A stretch of DNA of 64,000 nt from Hypomyces perniciosus. Lineage: Eukaryota; Ascomycota; Sordariomycetes; Hypocreales; Hypocreaceae. The DNA lies in assembly GCA_008477525.1 (NCBI GenBank), contig SPDT01000008.1, positions 1,116,001-1,180,000 on the forward strand. Direction: 5' to 3'. Position numbers and translations under genes: made by a program. Below, one piece after another: positions 22,533 to 34,700 of the stretch (within the stretch, counting starts at the first letter, position 1; each line of letters opens with the position of its first letter). The notes beneath the pieces are model-generated. The model was not told where the DNA came from, did not search any database, and saw only the letters and a list, made by a program, of their open reading frames with translations.

Positions 22533-23317
22533 ACACACCAGGGGTGAGACGAGAAGACAAGATGGATCCTACCCTGCCCAACAGGCACTACCGCACATGG
22601 TCCGTACAAACGAAACGATTGATTGTCTCGCCCCATCACAGCGAGGACATTCACACACACACACACCACATTACAGACTCCGAGTACAGACTCCGAGTAC
22701 TCGTACATTCAGACAAGGGGCCATGCCATGGGGGCAGTACGTATTGCGGCTCTGCTTGTGTAAGGTACTCCAGCTTGGGGTCCGGGAGGCGCCCAGTATG
22801 GAGTACGAGTATTGACGCTGCCCTCCAAACGCTCCAGGTCGACCAGGCGGATGAGCTTGGCGGCTCTGGCCGTCCTCACAGTCCTGATGTTCCTGGGTAT
22901 TAAACAAGTCGGGTTTCTCCCCCCTACTCGATTCTACCGATCCCTTTTCCCTACTAAAGACAGCTGAGGTTAAGAAGCCAAGTGGCCCCCATCCATAAAC
23001 CCACATCCGTTTACTTCTTACAAGATACTCACCATCATATCCTTTATATATTATCCCCCCCTTCTCACACACACACTCTCTCTCTATACCCGTCTCCCAG
23101 ACCGGAAACCATCTTCGGGTCGTTCATTGCTACAGGCCAAGCTCCGTGTCACCTCTGTCTCTTCCATGCAAACAAGCGCCCCAGACTTCCCTCGTTCGGC
23201 CTGTACCAGATCGCAGACTCAGATGCACGATATCTTTCTCCGGTCACCTCACGCACCGACAAGTATTTGAACAGCACGTACCCCCAAAGCTTCTCTACAG
23301 GACCCGTGAGAGAGGCT

Positions 23318-25045
23318 ATGAATAGCACTGTCGCCCTCATTGTCCCCCCAGCTCGAGTCTCTTACAACATGACTATGCACCAGTCCTCTGGAGTTCCCTG
23401 CATTGCGCAATTCGCCGACAACCAACTCTCTGCGTATTCCACCGTTTCTCTAATCGACAAAACCCCTCGATCCGACTACATGCCACCAATTGACCCATGT
23501 CTGCTGGGAGGCATACATGGCCTGGACTATGAGCAGCACAACTGTGCCACTCCCCCGGTGCCCCGTTTCCAGCCCTCGCCCGCCGAGTCGTCTCTTGATG
23601 GCCATCTAGCACACACAGCATGCAATGGGCCTGCGCCAGACCTCGTGGCCTTCCCACCTCTGGGATATATGCGTCACGAGTCACCTTTCTCCATCCAGAA
23701 TTCTCCAGGTTATAGCTTTGCTCCAAGTCCCTCGATAGGGAGCGACATGTACCATGACCTCGCACATGGTCCCGCTACGCCGCCAGATGCGCCGACTCCT
23801 TTCTGCTCTCTCCCCGGACCTCGAAGTACTACTGCATTCGAATGCCCACAGAGCAATGCCTACATCGACCCTTCGGGCATTTCTTCTTATCCAACACCGC
23901 AACACGACGATACCGAGTCTGTTTCGGAGCATAGTTTCTTCGGTATCGGCATTGGTATCGTGGATTCGTATCAGTACGGTACGCCGAGTACTATCATGCG
24001 GAGCCCTTCTCTCATCCCCAGATCCGTGAGCACCGACGACGGATATATCGCAGCCGAGAATGGGGCCAACAACCAATTCTTCCCAGCTATGCCTTCATAT
24101 CACGACAATTCCATGAATAATACCTGTGGTATGACTACCAGTTCACAAAGCCCGAAGCACGACACCACTGTGGGAGACGTCGTTGCGATCAAGGACACCC
24201 AGCGACGTGGACGCGCCCCACGGTATCCCACAGTCAATGCCAAAGGAAAAAGGGCCATTCCCTATATCCCTCCATCCTCTCACGTCGACAAGAGACAGAG
24301 GTTTATGTCGAACCCCAAGTTGTGCTCTAAATGCAGAATCACTTTCCAAACCCGCAGATCGTACGACCAGCACATCAAGTTCAAGCATCCCCGCCCCTAC
24401 GTCTGCGTATTCCACTACGCCGGCTGCACCTCGAGATTTGATGCCAAGAACGAATGGAAGCGCCACGTCGCAACCAAGCATTTGGGCTTGAGATATTGGC
24501 TCTGCACCAAGGGTGCCTGTGCTGAAGGCCAAGGCCCCACGACTCACAACCGGTCCCCAGCGCTCCCTGAATATGGAAGCATCTTCAACCGCAAGGACTT
24601 GTACACGCAGCATGTCCGACGCATGCATTCCCATGTTGTCGGCCAAACCATGGCCAACTATAAGAGGGCCTCGCGGGAATCCGACGAGCGCCTGAAGCAG
24701 ATGCAAGATGCCGCCCTCAAAGTGAGGTGCGAGCTCCCAAAGTACATGCCATGCCCTGCGAAGAACTGCCCTCTGGTGTTCAGGGGCCCCACGGCCTGGG
24801 ACGATCGGATGGAACACGTCGCCCAACAGCACTTTGAGAGCGCGGCGGCTGGAAAGGAGCCGCCCGTTCAGTTTGGCGGTCCCGACGATGAAGTATTGAT
24901 AGAGTGGGCGCAGCGACCCGACGTCAACATCGTCCGACGAACTGCCTCGGGGTGGGAGCTTTGCGACCCCCTGAAAGGCGACGGCGGGTTCAGGCCTCCG
25001 AGCCCAGAGACTTTCGACGAGGATGCCGAGGGGGAGGAGCTGTAG
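23318..25045 (+). CDS. C2H2 zinc-finger transcription factor
   Basis: A single exon encodes 575 residues from the first in-frame ATG at 23318; the frame is open for another 112 codons upstream, but only behind a GTG, and that DNA looks like promoter (TATATA near 23045, CA/CT runs). The N-terminal half is Pro/Ser/Tyr-rich and acidic, resembling an activation region. A basic segment near residues 310-330 (KGKRAIPY, DKRQRF) precedes two C2H2 fingers: CSKC...H-x4-H at about 336-357, then CVFHYAGC...H-x4-H at about 362-388. Further Cys/His pairs follow (CTKGAC; H-x3-H after FNRKDLYTQ; CPAKNC...H-x4-H). The C-terminus is acidic (FDEDAEGEEL). This is a fungal-type arrangement; the regulated process is unknown. 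It has by far the longest upstream intergenic region in the window. Confidence 0.85.
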   Translation: MNSTVALIVPPARVSYNMTMHQSSGVPCIAQFADNQLSAYSTVSLIDKTPRSDYMPPIDPCLLGGIHGLDYEQHNCATPPVPRFQPSPAESSLDGHLAHTACNGPAPDLVAFPPLGYMRHESPFSIQNSPGYSFAPSPSIGSDMYHDLAHGPATPPDAPTPFCSLPGPRSTTAFECPQSNAYIDPSGISSYPTPQHDDTESVSEHSFFGIGIGIVDSYQYGTPSTIMRSPSLIPRSVSTDDGYIAAENGANNQFFPAMPSYHDNSMNNTCGMTTSSQSPKHDTTVGDVVAIKDTQRRGRAPRYPTVNAKGKRAIPYIPPSSHVDKRQRFMSNPKLCSKCRITFQTRRSYDQHIKFKHPRPYVCVFHYAGCTSRFDAKNEWKRHVATKHLGLRYWLCTKGACAEGQGPTTHNRSPALPEYGSIFNRKDLYTQHVRRMHSHVVGQTMANYKRASRESDERLKQMQDAALKVRCELPKYMPCPAKNCPLVFRGPTAWDDRMEHVAQQHFESAAAGKEPPVQFGGPDDEVLIEWAQRPDVNIVRRTASGWELCDPLKGDGGFRPPSPETFDEDAEGEEL

Positions 25046-27338
25046 TTCTAAAGCCTCTCGATTCTATTGTTTTTGTTTTCTCCTTTTTTTTTGCTTGTCT
25101 TCAGTTTCCCATCTTTATTTTTGCATATGGACTTTAATGTTTGGTCGCGAGACAACAGATGGACGGAGTTTGGGTTCTTTTTGCTATGTATGTGGTTGGG
25201 CCATCAACATAAATGTCGTCAAGATACCAGTCAAGGACGGAATGGTAGATATAGATGGATGGATTGGGCATTGGGTATTGGGTATTGGGTATTGGCAATT
25301 GGGCATCTCTAGTGTGTACACATCTCTGGAATGGATGAGTGGATGGATGGATGACGAATTACGACTCGTACGGTCTCTTGTCATTATTACCAAATACGTT
25401 TTCTCTCTTCGCTTTTCATGACAACAACTCTGTTCTTCATACTGTTCACTCATCCAATCTATCCCTCGCCATCTCATCTTCTCTCCCCTTTTCAGCCTCA
25501 TCTGTCCACTCAAACATCCTCCACGCTGCACCACCCTCCAGATAGAGTGGTGCATACAGTCAGCCCTAGACATGTAACCTCCCCCCAAAAAACAAGAATT
25601 TCCGAGTCGCACACAGTCCGCAGCTCCCAATCAATGCGTTGCACAGCACTCACAGTTCTCGACGCCTTCCACTAGGCTGATTTCGCACTGACAGCTGCAC
25701 ACGCCCCAACCTATATACTAGTACATACACACATACACACTTCTCCATACATGCGTTCATGCGGACGAAGTACTACGAATACGTGTACACCCCCTTTTCG
25801 GGGACTCGGACTGCATCATCGGGCAACTTCTCGGTGCAACCCTCTCTCTGTCGCTCCCCTCTGAAGATGGCAATCACAGCCCATCCGGGCAAAGTGCATG
25901 CATATCTTTCTTCTTTTATTCCTTCTTTCTTTTTCCCCATCTTTCGCCACAGAGGCTTGTACATATATATTTAAAATGGAATAAATTACCATGATGGGGG
26001 GGGAGGGCGGTACTCCGCCACACGTTTGGCACAATAGAGACAACTTCTCTCCATCTCTCTCTTTGTCTGTCCTTTGCCAAGCATACATCAATCTACCCAC
26101 ATTTCTTTTTTCTTTTTTTGGTCTTCCTTTTTCTTTGCCTAGCTAGCTTAATGCAGCATCGCAAAGCTTCACAGGTTCTACAAACTACTAGGCATCCACG
26201 TTTTTTTCGGTGTCCATATGGGAGCAACCTCCTTGGCCGCCTCCAATTCCAAATCATACATTCATATATAGGTACATATACATACACATAAGGTATATAC
26301 ACATCTGCCTTTGAAGTCTGTAATTTGAATAATGCTATGCGTGCCTCATCCCATGGAATATCCGTCACAAATAAACCCCACAAAGATTAGTGAACTCGGG
26401 ACCGATAGACAAATCCGCATGCGAAATATATCGGACATGTGTGTGACGCCCGGCTCAAGCTCATGTATTGGAGGGGAGAAACATCGGAAAAAGTAAACAG
26501 TAAGGAAGAGACCATTAAGTATTAGTAGTGGCTGGATCTCAGACATGCCTCTATCTCGGTGATGAGAGCTGATGACATACATATTCACCATCTAAATCAT
26601 ACATCTCATCACACCATGTACTCCGTACACTCTGGATATTGCTGAGAGGGAACCAGAATTAAAGCTGATATATGCAAGGGCATTGATCTTAGCCGACCCG
26701 TCTTAAAATCTCACTGTAACACAAACACTCCTTAGCCTATCATCGTGATGTCTACCCTAGCTCGTAATGAGCATCATACTCCGTACAATGGGAAAGTATA
26801 CAAATCATCCCCATCCTCATAAGACATGCCAACTATTGAGTTCCCCACTGGCAATCCTATTCGCCCAGCCCATAGCCACCCTTTCCCCGAAAGCAACAGA
26901 GTGGAATCCCACCACAGCTCAGGGGCATTTCCTGGGACAAACCCCGACAACATCGGAACAACGATAAAGCAAAATACTCTTGGCACCATGCTTGCTGAAG
27001 CCACTCCGGTCTTCTTTGATGCATGCATATGAATCCTCACATTGCCAAGGAGTAAAAGGTCGCGGAGATCGCTTGGGAATAGTAAGAAGAACAAGAATTA
27101 AAAATGCATAAAATCATCCAGCCTCGGTCCTGGGGCACACAGCATGGCCCACGCAGCAGTCGATACAAGTTTGTGTGTCATTCCTTTGACACTTGCACCC
27201 ATAGAGGTTGTGGGTAATTTCAAATGCTGAAAATCATACATAACAGTCCTCGGAGTGTAATAGGCAAAAGGGATAGGCTCTTGTCGCACGCAATCAGAAC
27301 CCAGAACCGTCGTGTATACACAAGTGAACTCGTTGCCT
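25046..27338. other. Intergenic, convergent 3' regions
   Basis: About 2.3 kb between two convergent genes, so it should hold both 3' UTRs. It is T-rich on the plus strand with simple repeats, for example tandem GGGTATT units near 25268-25290. Copies of TACTCCGTAC sit at 26619-26628 and 26777-26786. No gene supported. Confidence 0.5.
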
Positions 27339-29216
27339 TCATGCCGCGGTGGCAACCTCGGAATTCTTTCCCGGCTGGAATTTTGGCCTGTCCATGTTTC
27401 GCTGAGCTCGCCGCTGCTGCCGGAGTTTGCACTCCAAGGCGTAGCCTGGTTCATTTGCCTTGCGCCACTCAATCCATGCCTCATATGCCTGCTGATCTCC
27501 AGGGTCAGGACGGCGAGGCTTTGGCACGGGAGGAGGTCGAGGAACTGCTCCGATGAGGGAGAAAGGCAATGGGCAGGACGGCGCCACTAAACCGGGATTA
27601 ATAGAGCCAGCCATTGGCAGCATAGCATTCACCAAATTCGGTGGAGGAATACTTAGGATATTTCCTGCTATAGGCTGTAACACTGGTTGGAGTCCCAGCG
27701 TTGGTGGTGGCGGCAGTGTCAACACCGGCTTTGATAGTTGGTCTTGAAATTGGAGGGTATTTCCATTGATCAGTTCATGAAGAGTCGGAGCAAAGGCGTC
27801 GTGACCGCCAAAGTTTGGTGGGTTTCTGGATGCCGTGAGGATTGGTTCGTATCGAGGAGCAGGCACATGTACTGGAGCGGTGGTCGTCACCAAAGGCCCA
27901 TCCAGAGGCCCAGTGATCTGGTCACGCTTGCCAGCCAAGGTTTCAAAAACAACTGGCTCGAATGGTTGGGTAATATTCTCTGCTAGAGTGACGTCCTGGC
28001 TATGAGCAAAGGAGAGGAACTCCCTTGCTCTCGGATTCAGGGTTTTGAACTTCATTTGCTCTTCCATGCAGACACCCGAGTCGACAGAGTTGCTGGTGTC
28101 TTCCTTTCTGTGAGAGCTGTTACTTCCTGGTACATAGCTAACTGTGAAATCCGAAGCCATGCCCATTCGCCTGGTAATGCTGTGTACGGGATATCGTAGC
28201 GTAGAGTCTGGTAAGGGCCTTTCCTTGACAGTATTCACCCCCGCAATTCTCTCATGACCACTGTCTAGCTTTCCTTTCACCACCGGCTTGTGGTCTTGGC
28301 CGCGATTCCGAGTCAGCTTTTGTAGCATTCTTTGAAACGCCCCGTCTTGTTTGATCTCCTGCCCCTCACAACAAGATTGACCATCGCGTTTGCTCTCAGC
28401 GGAAGTCATGATGGCAGCCGTAGGAACATCCGTTCGAACTTGGTAACCATGGTGACGCCTGCAACAATTGAAAATCTCGTCAAGCTGTTCCGTCGGACTC
28501 AAGGTAGCACGAACTTTGCGCGGTGTGATATCGGCAGCTTCAAGAGCAGCTGTAAGCTGTTCATTTTGGCTATTGTCCATGTTCACACGATTCGTCCGCA
28601 ATTCCCTATTGACGGACTGGATTTCGACAACGGTTGGTGGTAGATCAGAACCATGAATCTTCTGGGAAGAGCTGAAAGGGACAACCTCGAAAACGGTAAG
28701 AGGGTCAGCGTCATCGAGCAGACCAGTTAGGTTAATTTGTCTTGCGATTTGATAAAGGCCCTTGTCCAAGGCATCCTCAACACTATCCTCCGTCTTCTCA
28801 GGCGTGAAAGGAGCAGTATTCTCATCCACTGAAATTTCGCGCTTTGCCATTTGGCCAGGGTTCTGGGAGACAATGACTTGTGCTAGTCCATCCTCGCATT
28901 TGCATTCATCATTAGAGATGTCGGTCGACGAGTTTTCCCTTCTCGCCCATCGCTTCGCGGAAGCTATTGTTTCACGAGCACTGGATTCGCTGCGACTCGA
29001 TGCAGAAGAACGATTGTGGCTTCGGCGATTGCGCCAGTCGGGGTTGCTCAGGGCCTGGGCAAATCTTCTCAGTTGTTGGTGTTCATAAGACTCAGGAGCA
29101 GAATTTTTGTGGTGCGGCTCGGGCGAGGCTGTCCGAACCGCGATACCAGGAAGCGGTTGTGTCGATTTGCATCGACCGGCAGTGTTACCCCTAGCCATAG
29201 TTGATCTTGGCGACAT
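27339..29216 (-). CDS. Conserved fungal protein of unknown function (625 aa)
   Basis: One long exon from the ATG at 29216 encodes 625 residues; a second ATG six codons later is an alternative. Most of the protein is low in order-promoting residues and rich in Ser, Arg, Glu and Pro. The N-terminal region has an Arg/Ser segment (WRNRRSHNRSSASSRSES). The centre has a helical acidic block (EDALDKGLYQIARQINLTGL). Residues near 480-570 are Pro/Leu-rich. The most conserved-looking part is the C-terminus: PKPRRPDPGDQQAYEAWIEW followed by a basic helix (ECKLRQQRRAQRN). I do not recognise a named domain. It could be a nuclear or RNA-associated scaffold, but that is a guess from composition. Confidence 0.72.
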   Translation of the reverse strand: MSPRSTMARGNTAGRCKSTQPLPGIAVRTASPEPHHKNSAPESYEHQQLRRFAQALSNPDWRNRRSHNRSSASSRSESSARETIASAKRWARRENSSTDISNDECKCEDGLAQVIVSQNPGQMAKREISVDENTAPFTPEKTEDSVEDALDKGLYQIARQINLTGLLDDADPLTVFEVVPFSSSQKIHGSDLPPTVVEIQSVNRELRTNRVNMDNSQNEQLTAALEAADITPRKVRATLSPTEQLDEIFNCCRRHHGYQVRTDVPTAAIMTSAESKRDGQSCCEGQEIKQDGAFQRMLQKLTRNRGQDHKPVVKGKLDSGHERIAGVNTVKERPLPDSTLRYPVHSITRRMGMASDFTVSYVPGSNSSHRKEDTSNSVDSGVCMEEQMKFKTLNPRAREFLSFAHSQDVTLAENITQPFEPVVFETLAGKRDQITGPLDGPLVTTTAPVHVPAPRYEPILTASRNPPNFGGHDAFAPTLHELINGNTLQFQDQLSKPVLTLPPPPTLGLQPVLQPIAGNILSIPPPNLVNAMLPMAGSINPGLVAPSCPLPFSLIGAVPRPPPVPKPRRPDPGDQQAYEAWIEWRKANEPGYALECKLRQQRRAQRNMDRPKFQPGKNSEVATAA

Positions 29217-30263
29217 GTGAGCCTTGTTTGGTTATCAAGTAGGAAGACATCACTCTACTCACCACCGCCAAGTCACCGAGCAAGGAGTATCGTATTGAGG
29301 AAAATGGAATTTCCGAAACTCAGGCTGCAACTTCGTGCGTTGACTCTAGGGCGTATGATGATTCAAGTTGGCTTGCTGCTTGGGGGTTGAAACCAATGCA
29401 GTGAATACCAAAGACTGTATCTTTCGATTTCGATAATGGCTGACGAATCTCGACTTTGAAGCAGTGTTGATAAGAGACTCAAGTTGGATGGAAAACGGTT
29501 CGATAACAGAAGAAGAGAGATCAATCGCCAGCTGACTCTCAACTGGAACTCGGAACCAAGAAAATTCCGCGATAGTCGCTGGGTGGGAAACGCTCAGATG
29601 CTGATGGGCGGAAAGAAGAAAGAAAAAAAAGTACCCGTGTAGCTGCGATACGATAGGGTCCAAAAAGGCGTGGACGAAAATGCAGTGCGAATGTTTTTGG
29701 GGGGTTGCTTTCTCATGCAAAAATGGTGGTGGAAGAGTTCAGAATGTTAAGGGCTCTGCGGTTTCCATAGGAGACAACTGGGGGTCTGTGGCTCGTGACA
29801 GCTTATCAACTGGCAGCAGTGACTGACTCCTCCTGTAGCCAGAGGCATCTCGGATTAACTCTTCACTCTCGCAATCAAATCGGCCCTGAATGCAGGCAAG
29901 TGTTTCCCTCAGAATCTTGATGCCGCCGTCCTCAACATGCTTCCACCACCATCCACCCGCTTTGTTCCTTCGTTTCCCTCCTCAGTTATACTGGAGCAAG
30001 CCGTCACAGCCTCCTGTATGTCACGGGTGGCTCTTGCGAGAGAGAGGACAGTATGTAAGTAGAGATCATCAATAGTATTGCTTTGCCTAAATGCAAAAAA
30101 CAAATCACAACGCTGACTAAAAGACCAAAAACAGCATCCAATATTGTCAAATTTCCAAAGAAAATCGATCCTCATCCCTAGTCCTGGGAACATAAAGACG
30201 CCGACATGATCCAGACATGACCGAGCCCCGTCCCGATAACTCCTGCAACAATTATCGGCCCCC
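29217..30263. other. Intergenic between two minus-strand genes
   Basis: Upstream DNA of the 625-aa protein gene and the 3' region of the AIM24-family gene. A minus-strand frame to 29909 is only read-through of the last AIM24-family intron and downstream DNA. Confidence 0.5.
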
Positions 30264-31787
30264 TTAAGGATTAGGAGCCGAAACTCCCCCAATAAAGGAG
30301 GCGAAAGCTCTCTACCAAGTTTGTTAGCGGAGAAGAGAAAAATGCTAAAGCACGAAGCAATCATATGCCAGGGGTTGCTTACAGCGTTCCTAGTTTGTAA
30401 TAAGACAGTACCGGGGCCGGTGAACTTGCACACCAGTCCTTCGCCAGAGGAAAGGCCAGAGATGATGCCTCCAGAGGCTACCCTCTCCAGAGTATACTTG
30501 GCGTTCCATGCGACAAGGTGACCGTTATCGACAATGTACTTCTCGCCGTCCAAGAGCTGCCTCCTCTGTCAGTGGGGTTTGGCCGCTCAGCTGCATGCCT
30601 GAACACTTACATCTTTCCTAATGATGGCACCAAAACTAGATACCCAGAGCAAGCCAGTTCCGCTAACCTTGTAAACGAACAGTCCCTCGCCGCTAAAAAT
30701 GGCCTTTGAGAGACCCTGTCGCTTGTAATCCTTGACGATGCCATTGGTGTTAGCCAAGTAGGAGTCGTGTCCCACCGACCACTCCTCCCTCCCTGTCAGT
30801 CTAATACTCGTGATATCACCAAGCGACATAGGCGCAAAGAGCACTTCGCCAGGTCCAGTATAATGGGAGCTGCCAAGTTCTCCTCCAGCAATCATCTTCT
30901 TCACGCTGAACTTGAGGTTGCCTTTGAGGATAACGGTGGGAGACATAGCAATCATCACGCCTATGATTGGTTAGCATTTGGAATTGGGACACCTACGACA
31001 ATAGACTTCCGGCGTACCTGGCTTTGCATGGAAGGGGGCACCCATTGCCAACTGAATGGTCAAGATAGTATTGCAGTCTCGGTGGCTAATGCGATAGCTA
31101 CCGCCATTGAAGGTTCCGACATCATCAGTAGCTGCAACGGCTCCCAAGAATTGCCCTGGCGCCGACGCCCCAGGATTGGGGCTTGGCTGATTATTCACAG
31201 CTGCGTGCGCAGTCTTCTCAGGCGGGTATGGGCTATCCGATTTCGGGAATGGTGGAGGGGCATCAAACTGTTGCTGTTGCTGTTGCTGTTGATGGTGCTG
31301 TGAGTCTGGAGTTGCAGCAGGGCGCATCGACAGGGTTGTCTGCTGCGATGGTTGGCGCTGATGTTGTGACGGCTGTCCCCCGGGAGGAGGGGGATAATGG
31401 CCTGGCGTGGGCTGCTGGATTTGAGGCGATGGCGTATGTTGGGGAGGCAGGGGATAGTTTGCTGGTGATGATGCCTGCGGAGGTGGAGGGTGATAGTATT
31501 GACCTTGGTGTGCCGGAGGGGATGTTGGAGGCGGCGCGTATTGATGCTGTGGCGGAGAAGCGTACTGCTGTTGCGGCGGAGGGGCATACTGCGTCTGCTG
31601 AGGTACTATTCAACTATCAGAAGACAATCCAGCATGACGCATCTCACGGCGGTTTGGCCTCGCGAACCTGATCCGGCTCCCGCACCAGGCGGAGCTGCGA
31701 AGCTGTTAGTGGTGAAGTTCTTCATCCAGATGGGACGTTGGAATGGCGTGTGAACATACGGGGAAAGTATTGCTGCTGGCCAGACAT
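30264..31787 (-). CDS. AIM24-family (TRAP-like fold) protein with Pro/Gln-rich N-terminus
   Basis: I model five exons: 31787-31760, 31605-31018, 30960-30611, 30556-30383 and 30311-30264, total 395 residues, all phases consistent. The last exon is a 48-nt piece after a branch site GCTAAC and acceptor GGTAG; it converts a read-through into a natural end, [15 protein letters not shown]. Residues 1-150 are Pro/Gln/Tyr-rich with a run of about eight Gln. The AIM24 domain covers the rest: [99 protein letters not shown]. Yeast Aim24 is mitochondrial, but this protein starts MSGQQQYF with no presequence, so it may be cytosolic. Function is unclear. Confidence 0.85.
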
Positions 31788-34700
31788 GCTGGATGGTTCC
31801 TGTTCGTACGAGAAATTGGCAATGGAGGCTTCTTTCCTCACAGAGTCTTGTGGTTTGTCGAAGCGGGATTTGTGAAACGGTTGAAGCAAAGTTCAGGTCA
31901 GATGGGAGAGAGAGCTGATAATAGCTGAGAAGTGAAGCTAGTAGTAGTAGTACAAGACCCCGCACAGAACAACCAGCTAAGAGAGCCACGTTAAGCCACA
32001 CTCAGACCTCGCAAAAGGTGCGGATTTGGAGTTTTTGTAGCAATTGAAGGGGGGGGGGGCGATTTCATTAAATCCTAGGAAGCTCCGAAATGACAGGGAT
32101 AAAAGAGCTTCACCCAGCTCCATTCTGAGGAGGCCATTCGGCACGTACGCGCTACATCTGCGCGCCAAGCTCAACCCCGCAGGAGGTCCAATGGCTGTTG
32201 AGAGGACACGGGAGCCATTTCTACAGGGCATCGCCTAGCCCTGTTTGAAGAAGACGATTGGTGCCATAGGCGCTGTCGTGGGGCTGTGACAGGGCGCTAA
32301 AGAGACGGGCCACTACGAGGCTTGGAGGAGTTCAGAACGACTTACCTTGCACTGCAATTTTAGCATCTCCAGAGGTAGGTAGTAGAGCGTCAAGGTTGGG
32401 GAGAACTGCGGGCTGAGCAGACCATACATCCATTCAACAAGTAGGCAAAGACCATCTTTTCTCTCTCTTCGCGTGGGGAGATTCTTCCTCACCTAGATTG
32501 CCTGCCCGTGTAAGTGCTGACACTGCTGAGTAGCGCATGAATCTAGGGTCCGAGCTGACAACAGTACTACTGCACGCGACGTAATAAGGTTCCGTAGAAT
32601 ATTCGATGATTGCCCACATCTCTTTCTTTATTTCGCTTCGATTATTAATGGTCGATGTTTTCCTCTGTTTTTTTCTCGTACTATTGATACTAGCTGTTTT
32701 CAACTTTCAGAGTTTCCTCTATTAGTAAGACGACGAGGCCGGGGATTGTTTTTGGTATAAAGGAATTGGTAACGGATAAAGTTAACTAGACAACCTGATA
32801 AAGCTCTTCCATCAACCCCATTACGCTTTAGTAAGCTTATAGAACACTTACAACACACTGTACTAGGAGCTTCAGAGGTAGAGACAACCCACTAAGGCTT
32901 TTAAGTCAATCAATTAACCTTCACGATGGCGTTGTGTGGATAACGTTTTAGGCGGGTTGTCATGTCTAGCGTGTACTCGCCCCAAGAGTTTAATGTCGAG
33001 GACTAGGATGATATGCGCCTAGGGTAATACTACCTATTATGTGTAAGCTCCCTAATGACTAATCTAAGTGTGATCTATCTATTTTGATTCGATTATTTTT
33101 AGCAAACAGCTCTTAGATAATTTGTCCTCATGTGAGCCAGGAGCCCAAATCTTGTGTCGGCTTTCCATCTGCCTTCCTATCCGAAGACATTACTTTATCT
33201 TGACATGGTTGGTGCATGCTCGAGATCGAACCCTCTGACATGGAGGTCTGTGTGAAAGTCTATGGGATCGAAAAATTGTCCGCGTTAACAACTTATTCTC
33301 TTGCTCTTCTCCGAGACTTCTCTCGTCTTCCCCATCGCCATCGAGGCTGTTTGTGACCCTCATCCGAATCGCTATCGGCAATGCCCTTGCTATGGTGAAC
33401 AATCCGAAAGATACCACACATTGCTATGAGGACAAGGATCAATTCATAAAGAAAATGCACAACACACAAGTTCCACCCATGGGAAATCTATCCACTCATT
33501 ATTCGGAAATTCTAAAGAACAAACATAACGAAGTGGTACAGAACAAGACCAAAGGCCACCTCCAGCAACCGTTCCAACCGAGACTTTTTCCACGTTCTAA
33601 AAACCACAGCCCACCTAACGACGTTCTGAGAAAGGGTCACAGCCCTTCTTCGGTGGCTGATGCTCGGTCCCTGGACTCTTCGAGCATAACAAATAACGCC
33701 ACCCCAAATACCAAAACACCGCGACGTTTACTTTCTCGACTTAGACACAGACTGCGTGCTCTCACACTACAATTGCTACGCCTGCTCCTATCGTTAACAC
33801 CATAAACGACCCAGTCCCTACTGATCTTCCTGTCGGTAACGAGTCGACTGTCCAGATAGGACCTTTATCCCCAGTTCCGGCTAATTCTCCCCACTCAGTT
33901 GCCCCGGAGAACGAGCTATCACATTACCTTGCGGTTTTCTGTAAGCCAATTGCTGCTGTCACGGCTATGGTCCCTTTGAAGGTGACGTGGGGAAGGCTGC
34001 TGTTCCCGTCGTTGGTGGTGTGGCAACGGCTGTTGTCAATTGCTTGATGTTTTGTTAGTAGAACGAGATGGCCAAAGAATAGTGGTTACATGGCAGCCGA
34101 TAGGCCACAACGTTATACATTGGATACTCAAAAGCTTAGTTCAACGCAGTCAGCCCAAATGGGCGCGTCGCCAACCTCGAGTTCCAGAACTTGCCAAGAT
34201 GTCATAAAATGCTAAAAATGCCTTCACCGCCAGCGTTTTCAAGACAGAATAACAGGGAGGTTATTGTGGGGTCTTATCAAGAGACGCAGGTATGTCTTTA
34301 CATTTCCTCCCTGCTTCTTAAGTCCACTTGGTTCCCTTTGGGTATGCATGCTCAATAGATTCGGTGTTTCCAAACTCGTTTCGAGAAACCCAAGATGACA
34401 TTGCCTTCATAAGCATATAAAGGACGGGTTACCTATTATGCCCAGTGCAATTGCTGGATGGTTCAAATCTTGGTCAAAACTGGACACTACGCCTCGATGT
34501 GCTCACTTATTCACCGCTGACGTCTACGGGCCAAACATTGCGGAAAGGAAATACCCTATAACCCCAAGCTAGACCCCAGAGTGCAGTTGCTCGAGGCGCT
34601 GGAGCTGTTTCTTAGGTAGGTCGAAATGGAATCTGGAACATAGTGTCATGGTTTCGCTTAAGGACGGAATAACCAAGACTTGAAGTAGATCGGCTTGTGG

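Larger units (their letters stand above)
16771..23317. other. 6.5-kb low-complexity intergenic region
   Basis: No gene can be supported between the two zinc-finger genes. The stretch is packed with simple repeats: a CAGA tract at 18224-18244, a GGT tract at 19490-19507, a CT-rich block at 21003-21053, CA-rich DNA near 22080-22140, an ATTC tract at 22342-22366, ATAC repeats near 22480, and several TACGGAGTAC copies. The final part, with a TATATA stretch near 23045 and a pyrimidine-rich run, is probably promoter and leader of the downstream gene. Long upstream regions like this are typical of developmental regulators in filamentous fungi. Confidence 0.6.

Noticed and set aside
22982..23317. 112-codon N-terminal extension of the second C2H2 factor
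   Set aside because: It starts only at GTG and overlaps a TATATA promoter stretch and CA/CT repeats; the first ATG is at 23318.
29909..30553. Minus-strand 214-codon frame
   Set aside because: Its first third is the fourth AIM24-family exon; the rest is read-through of an intron with donor GTAAGC and of downstream DNA.
33215..33260. T-arm-like sequence (GGTTCGATC on the minus strand)
   Set aside because: No acceptor or anticodon stem could be paired around it, so it is not a tRNA.
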